DNA of 64,000 nucleotides, taken from positions 1 to 64,000 of the forward strand of contig CAJNDS010000615.1 in the NCBI GenBank assembly GCA_905221605.1, written 5' to 3'. The notes below the pieces were generated by a model. The model saw nothing but the letters and a program-made list of their open reading frames with translations. It did not search any database and had not been told where the DNA came from. Source of the stretch: Symbiodinium natans. Lineage: Eukaryota > Sar > Dinophyceae > Suessiales > Symbiodiniaceae. Every line of letters begins with the position of its first letter. Position 1 is the stretch's first letter. Of this stretch, positions 8,563 through 18,117 are shown one piece after another. The translations under genes and the position numbers were made by a program.

Positions 8563-11500
8563 TTTCACATGCTGGGCGATCGCATCCCTTCCCTCCAAGA
8601 GGGATGCCAGAGGTTCACACGTCCAGTCCAAGTGTTCACGCCTGAATGAATCATCATACTGCTCGAAGGCCAACCTAGAGGCAGCGTCACTGATGTTTGC
8701 ACACGACGGCACTCTTGAGTACCAGTTGTAAGCCTTGAGCTCTTGGTCCAGCACAAGGGAGTGGCTCACAATTTCAAAGGTATCATCCACCGCAGAAGAG
8801 CCACTAGCGAATGCAGCCTTGGCAGATTCATTATCCAAGAACCATAACACTTTCCGATGTACCAGCAGGAGGCGCCACAAAGTTTTTGCAGCCAGGACCG
8901 GCAGCGCTTCTGCTTGGCCTACCAACTGCGTCTTTCCCCCTTGCCTCCATCGATCTAGTAGCGGTTCAGGGACAGGTTCACCGAAAAACTTCTTGACTTG
9001 CTGCAGGGGATCAATGAGTACTGCACCATGCGTAGTCAAGAGACTCTTGGATTCGCACGCGCCATCTGTGAAGACCAACACCGGGCACTCTGGTTGAAGG
9101 AAACACACTTCACGGGCTTCTGAGCGAGCTAGTAGGTCCGCAGCACCCCGGATGACATCAATCTCCTTCCGAGTCAGTTTTACGGGACCACCAATCGCCA
9201 GCTTGCGTGAGAGCACCCTGGTTGCCAGCACTGCCACTCTCCCAAACGTGTGTGAAGAGGCATACATCATCCTGCCTCGGAGCTTGGCCAGGAGCCCTGG
9301 ATGAAGGGTGCCCTCCTGGCAGATCTTTTCCACCAACTCCAGAATGGCGGCAACTCGACCCTCCTTGTTCGCTACGCGAAGAAGGCCACGACACGCTTCA
9401 TTCAAATCAAGCTGTACTCCAAGAATGGTAAAGAGCTTTGCAAAAGGAAGTGCTTTGTGTTCATCATTCGCCACAGACCACCCAAGCAACTGCATCACAG
9501 CCAAAGCAAGCTCATGCGACGTCTCCACCAAACAGTCCAGCTCCAGATGACAAAAGTCATCGTAAAAGTTGGACACCACTAATCGGAAGACTTTGACCAG
9601 GATCTGCCTTACACCTTTCGCCACTCTGTTGAAGGCTCCAACCGCGTGAATGGAGCCAAAAGGCAGTGTCGTGAATCTGTAGTACTCAAATCTTTCTAGC
9701 TTCGGGTTCCACACAGCCAGGATGGCTGCCCATCCATGAGCAGGGTCAATCGCAAGTTGCTTATAAGCACTCTTCAAATCCATCGCCCGGCCCGAAATCC
9801 CTTGCAGGGAGGTTGGCGCAAAACGGGCAACTGCATGACCAAACGCACGGGCAATATCAACGATGACGTCGATATCTTGAAGAGTGAGCTTATCATTGGT
9901 TCCACAAGAAGAGTTAACCATCGAGGCACTGAGGTCGGCAATACCTCGGACTTTCCTCCCCTGATCAATGCCAAACCTCCGGGATGGCACCCAACCATCA
10001 GGAAAGAATCGATCAAGTTCCTCCTCCGAGAAGGGCCCTAGCAACCAACCAGAGCCATCCGAGGCTTGCAGACTTGCTTCATCTGCTACCGATTGCTCCA
10101 CCTGCACATCACGGCCACCTCGTTGAGCGTTCAGCCTACCGCGCACCCAGGGCGCAAGCAGACGCAGCTCTTCTGGCGAAATGGATGCAGGAGTGTACAG
10201 AGGTGGGAATTGGCCCGAGGCTGGGACCTCCCCAACGAGGCTGAATCCGTTAAGCATCTCCTTCACTAAGTGCTTATCTTGTATCCCCGCCTCATGGAGC
10301 AAAGCCTGAAAGAGGAGTACTCTCTTCCCCCTTAGCACCGCTCGCACCTCTGGATGCAGAGAGGCATGAAGGGCCTTCTCTTCCTTAGCCAACCCGGAAG
10401 CCAAGTGGAGAAAGCGCTTAAGTTGGCCAGCTCTAAACGCACAAACCTCACTGGGTGAAGAAGATGCAATCCAGTCAACAGTTTCTTTGATGGCAGTGTC
10501 ACTGCACGCAAAGGTGTCACAAGGATGTTTACACTGAAGCGCAGCGTCCACAAACCCTTGCACGTTCCAGGGCAAAGCATAATACACGACCCGGCGTGGT
10601 TCAACCATAGCTGAATGCTCTCCTGGGCATAACACATCTGGTTGCTGCAGTTCCTCCCTTTGCTGTTCGGGCGCTTCCCCCCCTCGCAACTGATGAACAG
10701 CGGCAGAAAGGGCTCGGCCCCCGGAAAGCAGGACCGAACCCGAGGCAACATGAGGAAAGCCAGGCAACCCGTCAGGGGGCACTTTCGCGGGCAACTCAAC
10801 CGGCGAGGGCACACGAATCCGGTAGACAGCTCGAAATTCCGGCACTAAGGGCGGGAATTTGCTAGGGCGAAAGGAACCTTCAGTGGCTGCACTGGCGACG
10901 CGCAGAGGCAAGTCAGCGATCGCGGAATGCAAAAAGGGCAGGGCGACCTCAGCAAACGCATCACAGAACCCAGAGGGCAGGAATCGAGTCACTTGAGCAG
11001 GCGGTTCATCCCGCGACCAAGGCAAGTGAGTATGGGAGTTATCACAGCGGCGTGACAAAGACGCGAAGGCCGGCACATTGTGCAGAAAGGTCACAGACAA
11101 CACGCGTTCCGCGCCCCACATACACAGGTCCACCTCAAAGCAGCCACAGCAGGCACGGAGGTGCAGCCACTCCGACGACGCCCAACGCCGACTCCGAGAA
11201 GGCATTCCAACACAGAAGGGCAGCCGGACCTGCAAGCATGCACGGATGGCCCGTAGCACAAAGGTTCCCAGGTCATCGGACTTGCCTCCCGGTGGGGGCA
11301 CAATGGCAAACAGCAGAGCAGCTTGGCGGCGCGAGAGGCGATCCAAGAGCAGGTCAGCCTGCAGGGCGACCTTGGGGTCAAGGCGACAGACCGGGACACG
11401 CCCTCCACGAGGCCGATGATGAAAAGCAACCGCGTGCACGTGCCTAGCTCGCAAGGCAGCTGTGACCAGTGGCGGGTCGGCAAATAACTCAAGCGCCACA

Positions 11501-12312
11501 GGGCCCAAGGGATTAGACACATCTGCCACAGGAGCAGGCACTCCAGTCTCCCGAAGCAAGCGAGCAGGCAACTCGAAGCCAAGGCAGGATAACTGCCTGG
11601 CATCCTCCATGCCCAGCACCCCGGAAGGGGCAATGGAGAAAGCCACAATCATCACCCGATGTCCCGCCCACGGTAAGGTGAAATGCTCAAAGTCACGGGC
11701 AGGCAGAAAGCACGGCTGACAGAAGGGATCCAGCAGTCGGCCCTTGTACTCAACGCCATCAAACACCGCAGAATCCTGGCCCGTACCATCAAGGACGAAA
11801 ACCTGACCACCCGAGAAGGTGCCAACAGGTACAAGCAAGTTGGGCTCCGGCCCGTTGTTGGCATCGCGATGTTTGGCAGTCTGAACATTGAAAAAGACCA
11901 CCACGGAAGTCCAGACATGATCGGAGGCCGTCTGGCGCACCACCGCGTTAAGGACACGCGTCACAAACGGAAACAATCGGTTATTGCGACGCAACCCCCA
12001 TCGAGACCCCTGGATCCAACAGCCCGTGCCGAAAGCACTGCCTGTGGCAGACTGTCGGCTAGAAGCTTCATGCGGGAGCAACTCGCAAAGGCTAGAGATT
12101 GCATCATTGGAAAAATCGTCGATAGACAGCATTTGTTCGGCAAAAAGCTCGGCTGGATGCCGAGAGAACACGGAAGCAAAAGTGCACTGGTCACTGAGAG
12201 CAGCACGGCCAAAACCTTGGGAAGCGACAGAGCTGCTCCCCGTTGTGTCGACAACTGCCTCCACTCCATCAGGAGGGGGGGGCAGCCGAGCACCGGAGGC
12301 CCCAGGGCCTAG
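8554..12312 (-). CDS. YR element pol: 2OG-Fe(II) oxygenase, RT, RNase H
   Basis: Frame of about 1,250 codons following a TGA directly after gag; there is no ATG near its start, so it is probably made by readthrough. Counting from the GTG at 12264, residues 80-215 look like a TET/JBP-type 2OG-Fe(II) dioxygenase: WTSVVVFFNV, then HRDANN (the iron-binding HxD near 132-134), GTFSGGQVFV, EHFTLPWAGHR with the distal His near 194 and an Arg near 203. A poorly defined middle region follows. The DIRS-like reverse transcriptase has MDLKSAYKQLA, the FGSIHAVGAFNR turn and NFYDDF (about 9556-9566). RNase H follows with VFTDGACES and FLDNESAKAA. The frame is uninterrupted and the key residues are present. 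Confidence 0.85.
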   Translation of the reverse strand, partial: LGPGASGARLPPPPDGVEAVVDTTGSSSVASQGFGRAALSDQCTFASVFSRHPAELFAEQMLSIDDFSNDAISSLCELLPHEASSRQSATGSAFGTGCWIQGSRWGLRRNNRLFPFVTRVLNAVVRQTASDHVWTSVVVFFNVQTAKHRDANNGPEPNLLVPVGTFSGGQVFVLDGTGQDSAVFDGVEYKGRLLDPFCQPCFLPARDFEHFTLPWAGHRVMIVAFSIAPSGVLGMEDARQLSCLGFELPARLLRETGVPAPVADVSNPLGPVALELFADPPLVTAALRARHVHAVAFHHRPRGGRVPVCRLDPKVALQADLLLDRLSRRQAALLFAIVPPPGGKSDDLGTFVLRAIRACLQVRLPFCVGMPSRSRRWASSEWLHLRACCGCFEVDLCMWGAERVLSVTFLHNVPAFASLSRRCDNSHTHLPWSRDEPPAQVTRFLPSGFCDAFAEVALPFLHSAIADLPLRVASAATEGSFRPSKFPPLVPEFRAVYRIRVPSPVELPAKVPPDGLPGFPHVASGSVLLSGGRALSAAVHQLRGGEAPEQQREELQQPDVLCPGEHSAMVEPRRVVYYALPWNVQGFVDAALQCKHPCDTFACSDTAIKETVDWIASSSPSEVCAFRAGQLKRFLHLASGLAKEEKALHASLHPEVRAVLRGKRVLLFQALLHEAGIQDKHLVKEMLNGFSLVGEVPASGQFPPLYTPASISPEELRLLAPWVRGRLNAQRGGRDVQVEQSVADEASLQASDGSGWLLGPFSEEELDRFFPDGWVPSRRFGIDQGRKVRGIADLSASMVNSSCGTNDKLTLQDIDVIVDIARAFGHAVARFAPTSLQGISGRAMDLKSAYKQLAIDPAHGWAAILAVWNPKLERFEYYRFTTLPFGSIHAVGAFNRVAKGVRQILVKVFRLVVSNFYDDFCHLELDCLVETSHELALAVMQLLGWSVANDEHKALPFAKLFTILGVQLDLNEACRGLLRVANKEGRVAAILELVEKICQEGTLHPGLLAKLRGRMMYASSHTFGRVAVLATRVLSRKLAIGGPVKLTRKEIDVIRGAADLLARSEAREVCFLQPECPVLVFTDGACESKSLLTTHGAVLIDPLQQVKKFFGEPVPEPLLDRWRQGGKTQLVGQAEALPVLAAKTLWRLLLVHRKVLWFLDNESAKAAFASGSSAVDDTFEIVSHSLVLDQELKAYNWYSRVPSCANISDAASRLAFEQYDDSFRREHLDWTCEPLASLLEGRDAIAQHVKGL

Positions 12313-12318
12313 TCACGA
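12306..12318 (-). promoter_or_regulatory. Gag-pol stop-readthrough context UGA-CUA-G
   Basis: The gag stop reads TCG-TGA-CTA-GGC on the minus strand. The pol frame is the same frame and continues without a further stop to 8554. UGA followed by CUAG is a well-known efficient readthrough context in animal and viral mRNAs. The arrangement would give Gag plus a minor Gag-Pol product. Function in a dinoflagellate is inferred. Confidence 0.65.
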
Positions 12319-13428
12319 GGAGGGCTTATTCGGACAATCCAGGAAGGCATGCTTGCCGAAACATCCGGGCACACAACACACATGCTCACCTCGATTGCAA
12401 TCCAGGCAGTCGACACCCCCAGTGCTGCAACGCTTCAAGTTGAAGGACCAACACAGAGGCTTACCTTTCGGATTCGTGGGGACCCCACCCCGGAGGGCAG
12501 CAGGCATATAAGGCTGTTTGGACCCCTTACTCGAACCCTTGGGCTTGCGCGCAGCCGCAGCCGCAGGCGCGGGGGTGGCGGCCGGCTGGCTCCGGTTGCG
12601 CTTCCGCTTGCGACCAGATCCTCCGCCGGGAGTGGACCCAGCACGCGGATGTCCTTTCTCACGATCACAAGCTGCGACTTGGGCCATGTTAACCCTTTGG
12701 TAGCCCTCCGGCGGAGTGCTTTGATAAGCATCAAAGAGATGGAGGATCAAGGACTCATGGGCCTCAAAAGACATCAGGCGCGCAATCGCATAACACACAC
12801 CCCTTCGTCGCAGGGCGTTATGGACATCCAGCTCCGAGGCAACTGTCGCACGCAAATGATTGGGGGCCATGACCTCACGCACAACACCATTCTTATCAGG
12901 CTTCCAAGCTTTCAGCATCGGATCCTCAGTCGTGCTGTTGACCTCCTGGGTGCGAGTAGTAAGCTCGTGCCACTCAACATACCGCAGACGATTCTCATCA
13001 AGCATTTGGGCAAAGATGTTGATGGCAGCATGGGAAGGTTCCAACACACCCTGCAACTTCAGAGGGGACAACTTAGGGGCCAGGATTGTGAGTCGGGCAC
13101 CGATCTCAGCAACAGGCAACTTGCGGGGGGCCACATCCTCAGCAGAGTCCAGCTTCTTTTTCAGGTCCGCAGCCGTGAGAGTCCAACTCTCCCAGTGCAG
13201 GCGACGCAAGGCCGCTTCATGGGCCCCGAACTGAGCTCCTAAGACGGAATCGAGCACAACCTGTAGCGCTGCTTCGGCCCCTTGTTGTCCGGGCATAACC
13301 TTAGGAGCATGAGCAAAATTGGCAAAGGTTGCCCAGCCCCGATCCGAAAGGACCTGGATGACGTCGGCAGGCAGTTCAATGGCCAAGCACCTCTGCCTAA
13401 AGGTAGCACTGGAGTCAACGTAAGACAT
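12313..13428 (-). CDS. YR element Gag-like protein with Cys-rich finger
   Basis: About 371 aa from the ATG at 13428 (MSYVDSSATF). The first 220 residues are helical and unrecognised. A Lys/Arg/Ala-rich linker follows, then a C-terminal cluster: LCWSFNLKRC, CLDCNRGEHVCCVPGC, HAFLDC. This CCCH-like Cys/His arrangement is typical of nucleic-acid-binding Gag proteins of dinoflagellate YR elements. It ends in PNKPSS, then TGA, with pol in the same frame. The recombinase gene ends about 300 bp upstream. Confidence 0.75.
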   Translation of the reverse strand: MSYVDSSATFRQRCLAIELPADVIQVLSDRGWATFANFAHAPKVMPGQQGAEAALQVVLDSVLGAQFGAHEAALRRLHWESWTLTAADLKKKLDSAEDVAPRKLPVAEIGARLTILAPKLSPLKLQGVLEPSHAAINIFAQMLDENRLRYVEWHELTTRTQEVNSTTEDPMLKAWKPDKNGVVREVMAPNHLRATVASELDVHNALRRRGVCYAIARLMSFEAHESLILHLFDAYQSTPPEGYQRVNMAQVAACDREKGHPRAGSTPGGGSGRKRKRNRSQPAATPAPAAAAARKPKGSSKGSKQPYMPAALRGGVPTNPKGKPLCWSFNLKRCSTGGVDCLDCNRGEHVCCVPGCFGKHAFLDCPNKPSS

Positions 13429-13734
13429 GGCCCTAGTCTGACTACACGCGATCCTCGAACAGCAAAACTGGCAGGTCAAGCGTGGGCTGTTGCTGCATGC
13501 AGTAAAGTCACAACCGTCTGCCTGCAGTAAAGTCAAAATGCATTCCGCATGCGCAACTCATTTTTCTGCAGTAGCACACTACGCAGGACATTTGGCATTC
13601 CTGGCAAAGCTAGGGTTGCGCATTGCACAGCAAGACACCTTGGGCAAAACGTAGGATAACTACAACCCAAGCGGCAGCAACAACCCTAGCGGAAAGGAGG
13701 CGGCGGGCAAAACGGGAAGGCTCCTAGCAAACCC

Positions 13735-15495
13735 CTAATCGCCGCGAAAACAGGATGCGCATGGGTTCAGAAGCACTGCAGGTCGGTTGTCCAACTTGCT
13801 GTGCGCACTGGTGGCCAAACGCCCACACAGGAAAACAACTGCGTCATCATCACAGACTGCTTGGGCACAATGAATCGTTCCTCGAGCATCGTGCCGAAAG
13901 TAATGAAGACTGTCAAGAACAGCAGGTCCATTCAAGACGCACGTCTCACGACTGGCAGCAAGCTGCCCAGCGTCATCTTCCTTCCCGGACCCCGAGCTTT
14001 CATCATCCGAGCTAGAGGAGCTGCTGAGTTCGGATGAAGAACTCCGGAGGAGAGCCGACACTCGCTTGGACCTTTTTGCAGCCGGCTCGGCTTTGGTATC
14101 CAGCTGGGCAAGTGCAGAGTTGAAGTCGGCACAGCCTGTCCACCGCCTGAGACGCGGGAGATCTGGATCAAACAGACCTGCTCGAATAATTTGGAGAACT
14201 TGTTCGATGTTTCGAAGAATATCGGCAGCAGCATCATGACCATATTCAAGCTCAGACCGTCCCGCTTTGCCAACATGATATCCAGCACGCCTTTGAAGCT
14301 TCGGCGGTGCACCCACTTTGGTCAACCAGGACAGAACTGTGGCCTTTGCTGAGTGTGTGCCAAGATCCACCAGTTCATCAGCTGATGCAGTGCCACACAG
14401 CAGTTCACGTAACCAGACACACGCATCAGACGAAGAAAGCTTGAACGCATGGAACGTCCCATCCGGAGTCGGAGATGGCATCATGGGGTCATCTTCACTG
14501 GCAATCAAACCCATCGCCTTACGATTCTCCATCCACTTCAGGAGCCAATCATCTTCCAACAACCCGGGCCCCGTGGCCGACGCGGGGAGCAGCCGGAAGA
14601 CCGTGGCACGCCTCCTGGATGAAGTTTTGGTTCCATAAAGTCCAAAGTCTATAACCGACTTTCCCTCATACGCATCAACAGTGGGCTCGTTATAGCACAT
14701 CTGCAGATCGGAGAAGCGCAGTCTTGCATAAATCAAGGCACACATGTAGCCTGCAAATATGGCTGCCACTGAAGGCTCCCCACAAGCAATACTCTCCAAG
14801 CGCTTCACCTGGGCGACGGTGAAGGGTGGTCTCTTGCGCAGTGCTCGTTTCTTGACAGCCTCCACCGTAGCACCAGTAACTCTGCTCGAAATTTGGACAA
14901 GGCATGTCTCAGCTCCAAGCAAAGTGCAAGCAAATCTGGCTGATTGCACAAAACGCTCTGCTTTCGTAGGCGGGGCTGAGTTCTCCCTTAGGAAACAGAC
15001 GTAATTGTACAATCTGACCTCTTCAAGTGGAAAGATGGTAATGCGGTCAACATAGCTGACTCGAACCCAGCGAAGATACTGCAGTAGCGAGCCTGCTCTG
15101 GATCGCAAAGTTGCCGTCGCCTTGCGAGCAAAGACATCCAACAGGATCTTCTTTGCGGTCTCATCGTCTGGAGCATTTATCACCAGAAGCCCAACAGGGG
15201 TCGAGGCAGCACCAGCCACTATGATTGTGGACCACAAGGCAATGGCTCTTGCACGATCACCACTCTCGCACACTGGTAACCTGCATGACCCGGAGGTACG
15301 AGGCACAAAGGATGGTACTGTTGGACATTCTGCACCAACAACATCGTTCACTTGCACTGAGGGCACTGATGGTGGTCCCTGCGGCACAGCTCCAACAAGT
15401 TGCTCCTCACGGAGCAGATCAGGCCAACAGGAATCCAGCTGCGTGATGAGACCGACTCTCGACACAGCTGCACGTAGTTCCAAATCAAAATCCAT
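13735..15495 (-). CDS. YR element tyrosine recombinase
   Basis: About 586 aa from the ATG at 15495 (MDFDLELRAAV); the open frame extends to a TTG at 15522. The catalytic domain shows ARLRFSDLQ (active Arg, about 14718), GTHSAKATVLSW (the His-x-x-Lys/Arg box), RRAGYHVG, and LEYGHDAAADILR with the likely nucleophilic Tyr (about 14240). A Ser-rich acidic stretch and a Cys-containing tail follow. It would integrate the circular cDNA by recombination at CTTAT. In described DIRS, PAT and Ngaro elements this gene comes last; here it is first in coding order. Confidence 0.85.
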   Translation of the reverse strand: MDFDLELRAAVSRVGLITQLDSCWPDLLREEQLVGAVPQGPPSVPSVQVNDVVGAECPTVPSFVPRTSGSCRLPVCESGDRARAIALWSTIIVAGAASTPVGLLVINAPDDETAKKILLDVFARKATATLRSRAGSLLQYLRWVRVSYVDRITIFPLEEVRLYNYVCFLRENSAPPTKAERFVQSARFACTLLGAETCLVQISSRVTGATVEAVKKRALRKRPPFTVAQVKRLESIACGEPSVAAIFAGYMCALIYARLRFSDLQMCYNEPTVDAYEGKSVIDFGLYGTKTSSRRRATVFRLLPASATGPGLLEDDWLLKWMENRKAMGLIASEDDPMMPSPTPDGTFHAFKLSSSDACVWLRELLCGTASADELVDLGTHSAKATVLSWLTKVGAPPKLQRRAGYHVGKAGRSELEYGHDAAADILRNIEQVLQIIRAGLFDPDLPRLRRWTGCADFNSALAQLDTKAEPAAKRSKRVSALLRSSSSELSSSSSSDDESSGSGKEDDAGQLAASRETCVLNGPAVLDSLHYFRHDARGTIHCAQAVCDDDAVVFLCGRLATSAHSKLDNRPAVLLNPCASCFRGD

Positions 15496-16942
15496 AGCCC
15501 ATAGCACGAAGGAACCACTCAAGGACCACGTAAAGGAGACCCCAAAAGCTTACAAGAGGAATCCAAAATCCACCCCTAATGCAAATGAAGCTCAAGTCAC
15601 CTACAACACCATGCAGTGGTGCTCGAGAGCTGTCACTCCAGGAGGATGCAAAGTGGTGCTCCAAGCTGTCACTGTGAAAATATGGCACCCAAGTATTTTG
15701 CCACGCTTTGTAGAACCGTGGCATAATGCAACTTCCACCAGAAACAAAGCACTTTTGCCTGCAGGATATGGCCCCGGAGAGTATTTTGCCACGCTTTGCA
15801 GAACCGTGGCATAATGCTTGGTTCGGGCACAGCCGAATCACTATATTGCACAAACTCAGGCGCACCCCCCAAAAGCTTACAAGAGGAATCCAAAATCCAC
15901 CCCTAATGCAAATGAAGCTCAAGCCACCTACCACACCATGCAGTGGTGCTCGAGAGCTGTCACTCCAGGAGGATGCAAAGTGGTGCTCCAAGCTGTCACT
16001 GTGAAAATATGGCACCCAAGTATTTTGCCACGCTTTGTAGAACCGTGGCATAATGCAACTTCCACCAGAAACAAAGCACTTTTGCCTGCAGGATATGGCC
16101 CCGGAGAGTATTTTGCCACGCTTTGCAGAACCGTGGCATAATGCTTGGTTCGGGCACAGCCGAATCACTATATTGCACAAACTCAGGCGCACCCCCCCTT
16201 TAGGCCACAAAGTAGAGCAAGAAGTCGAGGAGCAAGGGGCGCGATCACGACCTGCAAGCGCAGACAAAGCAAGAAAATAGGCATGCACCACACAAATCTG
16301 AGCCAAGGGCGCGAAAGCTCAAGTCCTGCACTCTCACCAAGAGAGATAGACCTAGGTGCCGAAAGGCGGCCCGAGGAGCAGGAGAGCAAGCGCCAAGATC
16401 ACCAAGATCCCGACAAAAAGAAAGCGAGGAAGAAGTCACCCGGTGACCTGGTGCCATCGTAAGACACAGAGTCTACGATGCAGCACCCAGAGAGGCCCGG
16501 CCTCACGCTCCCACTGCTCGAGCAGATAGCGAGCAGCACCTGAGAAAAACACTCCACTCGCAGTCGCCCGCCTCCTAGGAGTTACACTCAGCAGCAGGCC
16601 TGCACATCCCAAGCAGCAGGCACCCCAGGTCCCTCTACGATCCCTCCTGCAAGCCCAAGCAGTGCACGACCAGCTCAGCCCTAGGAGAGGAAGCTGCAGG
16701 GGGTCCTTGCAGCAAGCCGTAACAACAATGCTGCACATGGGCTCAGAAGGGATCAGTCAGGCGCCGGACGGCCTACATCCGCATGGAACATAACACAGGA
16801 CTGTCCGACAAACTTCCCAGAAGCTCAGCACAAAAGACTAGCAACAGTGCAGCTCGGTCAATGTTAGGCTCGCGTAGGGTTTCGCATGAAAAAGCTGCGA
16901 AATCAAAACAGCGGGCCAGGAGCCACCGCGCAAAGCAGGGGA
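15496..16942 (-). other. YR element leader without clear gene
   Basis: About 1.4 kb between the recombinase start and the small upstream ORF. The first half is the 327-bp tandem duplication annotated separately. The second half (16200-16942) has only short open frames in both strands, with no recognisable motif. Confidence 0.5.
15540..16193. repeat. 327-bp tandem duplication
   Basis: Two adjacent near-identical copies (about 15540-15866 and 15867-16193), each beginning CCCCAAAAGCTTACAAGAGG. Inside each copy TATTTTGCCACGCTTTG(T/C)AGAACCGTGGCATAATGC occurs twice, so it is a repeat within a repeat. GCCACG...CGTGGC forms a small hairpin. Its position in the YR element leader suggests a regulatory or packaging role, which is inference. 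Confidence 0.9.
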
Positions 16943-17557
16943 CTACGAGGAAGACCTCTCCAAATCTCGTAACCGGCGGAGCACATTGCGGCGCGGGCTA
17001 CGGCTTGATTGCACGGTGCCAACCACCTCTTCCAGGGTTGACAGGCGCTCTTCCAGAGCACGCAGCATAGTCATCACCTCTTCAGAGCACGGCAGCGGCG
17101 GCACCGGAGTCGTCGGCGCAGACCCGCATAAAGGACCTGGCGTGGGCGGAGCCCAAACGACAGAAACAGGAGGCATATGCACAAAGGCCTGGAGGGAAGA
17201 CACAGTTTGGGCCGTGAAGCAAGAGTGGCGACCGGCTTGCAGGCACACACGGCATAGGTGCTGCAGCTCAGCAACAGTAGCATGCTGGAGCAATGCGGCA
17301 GATAAAGGGATCATTCCAGAAATAAGGCTCCGCAGGTATGGCAAGGAGAGGTCCAAGGGCGTCAACGGTGCTGACTCAGACGCCAGAGCAGAGGGATGCT
17401 CAGCCCACAATGCAACTTCAGCCTCGATGCCATCACGGTCTGGTGCCTCGCTATCAGTATACGGGCCGCTGAAAGGGCCGGAGGGGTCTCGCACCGCCTG
17501 GCTACACCAGTAGGACAAACAGACCAGGAGGCCGAGGACACGGAATGCCACAGGCAT
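16943..17557 (-). CDS. Hypothetical small ORF of YR element
   Basis: 204 codons with a true ATG (MPVAFRVLG). The N-terminus is hydrophobic (VLGLLVCLSYWC) and could be a signal anchor. The middle is Leu/Pro-rich. The end has a short coiled-coil-like segment (LRALEERLSTLEEVVGTV) and a basic tail. I do not recognise the family. It lies between X1 and the duplicated leader, on the same strand as the element genes. An overlapping frame at 17362-17898 is also open, so coding is unproven. Confidence 0.4.
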   Translation of the reverse strand: MPVAFRVLGLLVCLSYWCSQAVRDPSGPFSGPYTDSEAPDRDGIEAEVALWAEHPSALASESAPLTPLDLSLPYLRSLISGMIPLSAALLQHATVAELQHLCRVCLQAGRHSCFTAQTVSSLQAFVHMPPVSVVWAPPTPGPLCGSAPTTPVPPLPCSEEVMTMLRALEERLSTLEEVVGTVQSSRSPRRNVLRRLRDLERSSS

Positions 17558-17845
17558 GCTTCACAGCAAAAGAAGCAAGGCCAGGAAAGAGAGCACGCCA
17601 AGACAAAAACCACAGCAGCAGGAAAGGAAGCTCGGAGCAAACCCTGCCTTTGCACACTGTGGCTGAAGCACGAGAAAGTGCCGGGCAGATGCAGCACGAT
17701 GCCGCAAAACGCGTCTTTCCATCCACCGCCCCACGGGCTGGCTTGCACGTGCCCTAGTGGCAGTTCCCTTTGTTGGCCAGGCCTGTTCGGAAGCAAACCT
17801 GTTTGAGGCCTCACAAAGTTAAGCAAAAGCAGTAGGCCCACACAC

Positions 17846-18112
17846 TGAAAAATTTTCAAGCCCCAAGCTTGAGCGACAAACATGCCACACATGTTCACAA
17901 CTCACGCAACAAGCACTGAGAAGCTGTTACGCATGTTGGCAAGAAAAGTACAAATCCAAAAGATGCAGGTACCAAACCTTGCTCTTACAGACATGTACGT
18001 GAACGTGAAAATATAAAGACAACGTTTCAAAGAGATTTCTTTTTCTACCCCAGGTAGAAAAACAATTTGCCAATCCTAAACGATAAAGCACTATCGCATT
18101 CGCGAAATGGCT
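17846..18112 (-). repeat. YR element terminal repeat X1
   Basis: 267 bp matching 8091-8357, with differences such as AAGTACAAA against AAATACAAA. Its outer end abuts CTTAT (18113-18117) and then the host copia codons for LSWY. Near-identity of the X copies suggests a recent insertion. Confidence 0.92.
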
Positions 18113-18117
18113 CTTAT

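Larger units (their letters stand above)
7854..18112 (-). mobile_element. Tyrosine-recombinase retrotransposon with split direct repeats
   Basis: In coding (minus) direction the order is X1 (18112-17846), small ORF, recombinase, Gag, UGA, pol, Y1 (8562-8363), core, X2 (8357-8091), G-rich linker, Y2 (8074-7854). X1 and X2 are both 267 bp and nearly identical. Y1 and Y2 match apart from a 22-bp indel. This A1-ORFs-B1-A2-B2 layout is that of PAT/Ngaro-type elements of the DIRS superfamily. The pentamer CTTAT occurs at the left end (7849-7853), at the Y1/X2 junction (8358-8362) and at the right end (18113-18117), as expected if a circular intermediate recombined into a CTTAT target. There are no classical LTRs. 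Confidence 0.88.
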
